NCBI GenBank assembly: GCA_022545805.1 | Contig: JAKEIJ010000110.1 | Coordinates: forward strand, 1 to 7,047 | DNA: 7,047 nt | Origin: Nitrosotalea sp. | GTDB lineage: Archaea; Thermoproteota; Nitrososphaeria; Nitrososphaerales; Nitrosopumilaceae | Direction: 5' to 3' | Part shown: positions 6,515 through 7,047 of the stretch, piece by piece | Numbering within the stretch: position 1 is the stretch's first letter | Layout of the letters: every line of letters starts with the position of its first letter | Notes under the pieces: model-generated | Database searches by the model: none | Seen by the model: the letters and a program-made list of their open reading frames with translations, nothing else | What the model was told of the DNA's origin: nothing | Position numbers and translations under genes: made by a program

Positions 6515-6778
6515 TTAGGTACAAGAAAGATCGCCATATTTTCCTTCAAGGCCAGAGGCTCTGGCGACGTTAATGCCAGATTGATCACTTTGTATCATAA
6601 GATGGCATACGCCATTCTTGTCAGAGTTATCACGTAGATTATCGGTAAATGCAATTGCTGCAGTTACAGATGAGTCTGGAGAATGAGCCCGTTCAAAGAG
6701 AGTATGACCAACCGCTTCAGGTACTGCTATCATCAATATCACCAATATGGCGAATCTATTGATTGATCTTTTGTTCAT
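6515..6778 (-). CDS. Small secreted or membrane-anchored protein, function unknown
   Basis: This is an 87-residue protein that I do not recognise. It starts with a basic segment (Lys3, Arg4, Arg8), then a hydrophobic run at about 9-23 (FAILVILMIAVPEAVG), which looks like a Sec signal peptide or single membrane anchor; cleavage near Gly24-His25 is possible. The remaining 62 or so residues are polar, with DNLRDNSDKNG in the middle and two cysteines, Cys58 and Cys86, which could form a disulfide outside the cell. The frame is open back to 6841, but a TATA-like CTCTATAA (6801-6808) lies about 25 bases before the ATG at 6778, and the signal peptide begins there, so the longer start is rejected. 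It diverges from the Lrp-type gene, and a T-rich terminator follows its stop. Confidence 0.68.
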   Translation of the reverse strand: MNKRSINRFAILVILMIAVPEAVGHTLFERAHSPDSSVTAAIAFTDNLRDNSDKNGVCHLMIQSDQSGINVARASGLEGKYGDLSCT

Positions 6779-6800
6779 GATATACCATAGTGACTTACGG

Positions 6801-6808
6801 TTATAGAG
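6801..6808 (-). promoter_or_regulatory. Putative TATA box for the small secreted-protein gene
   Basis: The minus strand reads CTCTATAA. Its TATAA core is centred 25 bases before the ATG at 6778. It falls inside the longer open frame that begins at 6841 and therefore supports the downstream ATG as the true start. Confidence 0.5.
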
Positions 6809-6885
6809 AGGCTGGAAGAGATTATCTCGTAAAATTTCCAATTTGGAAGCAAATGCAATAGGAATACTATCAAATATGACACATT

Positions 6886-6902
6886 ATTTCCGGATCGGAA
6901 AT
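6886..6902. promoter_or_regulatory. Inverted repeat upstream of the Lrp-type gene (candidate operator)
   Basis: ATTTCCG-GAT-CGGAAAT is a perfect inverted repeat with 7-base arms and a 3-base spacer. It directly abuts the TATA-like box of the regulator gene and covers where a BRE would sit. Dyads of about 13-19 bases at their own promoters are typical operators of archaeal Lrp-family proteins. Binding by this protein is an inference. Confidence 0.5.
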
Positions 6903-6910
6903 TAATATTA
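6902..6910 (+). promoter_or_regulatory. Putative TATA box for the Lrp-type gene
   Basis: TTAATATTA is centred 28 bases before the ATG at 6934, and a BRE-like CGGAAA lies immediately upstream. The spacing fits a leaderless transcript. Confidence 0.5.
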
Positions 6911-6918
6911 GTAACATG

Positions 6919-6937
6919 GCATGATATTTTTTCATGC
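6919..6937. promoter_or_regulatory. Second inverted repeat, over the start of the Lrp-type gene
   Basis: GCATGA and TCATGC form 6-base arms around a 7-base A/T spacer, and the right arm includes the ATG start codon. Arms around an A/T-rich centre match the general form of Lrp-type operators. On a leaderless transcript this covers the transcription start, where bound protein would block initiation. It could be chance. Confidence 0.35.
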
Positions 6938-7047
6938 TCGATGACATTGACAAGGTCATACTTTCTCACCTAGGAAGAAATGCAAGAGTTTCCTCACAAG
7001 AGATAGCCAGTACGCTTCAGGGAATGGGTTTTACAATCACAGATAGG
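6934..7047 (+). CDS. Lrp/AsnC-family transcriptional regulator (partial, 3' end outside window)
   Basis: Only the first 38 codons are present, and the frame is still open at the window end. The sequence begins MLDDIDKVILSHLGRNARVS and continues SQEIAST, the standard opening of the Lrp/AsnC winged helix-turn-helix: an acidic D-x-x-D start, a first helix ending in L-x-x-NAR, and a second helix beginning at SSQEIA. Full-length members usually have a C-terminal ligand-binding RAM domain, which cannot be seen here, so a DNA-binding-domain-only form is not excluded. The upstream in-frame ATG at 6916 runs into TGA two codons later, so 6934 is the start. Two inverted repeats at the promoter suggest autoregulation. 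It diverges from the small secreted-protein gene, which it might also control. Confidence 0.82.
   Translation, partial: MLDDIDKVILSHLGRNARVSSQEIASTLQGMGFTITDR

Noticed and set aside
6779..6841. Upstream start of the secreted-protein gene at 6841
   Set aside because: The extra 21 residues would precede a normal signal peptide, and they contain the TATA-like box that fits the ATG at 6778.
1..7047. tRNA, rRNA, CRISPR array, transposase or long direct repeats
   Set aside because: None was seen by eye on either strand. Intergenic gaps are all shorter than about 160 bases and are accounted for by promoters, dyads and a terminator.

Overview
This A/T-rich window looks like chromosomal DNA from an ammonia-oxidising thaumarchaeon of the Nitrosopumilus/Nitrosarchaeum/Nitrosotenuis type. 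The evidence is the paired archaeal Nop5 and fibrillarin genes, an eS30 ribosomal protein gene (known from eukaryotes and some archaea, not bacteria), an archaeal-style PyrK/PyrD pair, an archaeal-length RNase HII, and TATA boxes about 25-28 bases upstream of start codons instead of Shine-Dalgarno leaders. The exact genus is inferred, not proven.

Layout, left to right. A probable C-terminal tail of a + strand gene (2-76) converges on a block of four minus-strand genes. In transcription order these are pyrD (3790-2882), pyrK (2913-2086, overlapping pyrD), a large orphan radical SAM protein (2030-312) and the short eS30 gene (260-81), which is easily missed because it has only 59 codons and a GTG start. 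A 78-base divergent promoter region (3791-3868) separates pyrD from the + strand pair nop5 (3869-5158) and flpA/fibrillarin (about 5139-5813), whose reading frames overlap. flpA converges on rnhB (6428-5805, minus) with a 9-base overlap. Then come a small secreted or membrane-anchored protein of unknown function (6778-6515, minus) and the first 38 codons of an Lrp/AsnC-type regulator (6934 to the window end, +).

How the genes work together. PyrD and PyrK together make the NAD-linked class 1B dihydroorotate dehydrogenase of pyrimidine synthesis. Nop5 and fibrillarin are two of the three core proteins (with L7Ae, not in this window) of the C/D-box sRNP that 2'-O-methylates RNA. eS30 belongs to the small ribosomal subunit. 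RNase HII removes ribonucleotides from DNA. The radical SAM enzyme and the secreted protein have no assignable substrate or role.

Most of the window is conserved housekeeping sequence. I see no mobile element, CRISPR array, tRNA or rRNA, and no clear undescribed multi-gene system. The points most worth a second look are two inverted repeats bracketing the promoter and start of the Lrp-type gene, an Asp in place of the usual second catalytic Glu in RNase HII, a Gly/Arg-rich tail on Nop5 that overlaps the fibrillarin start, the orphan radical SAM enzyme, and the unknown secreted protein.
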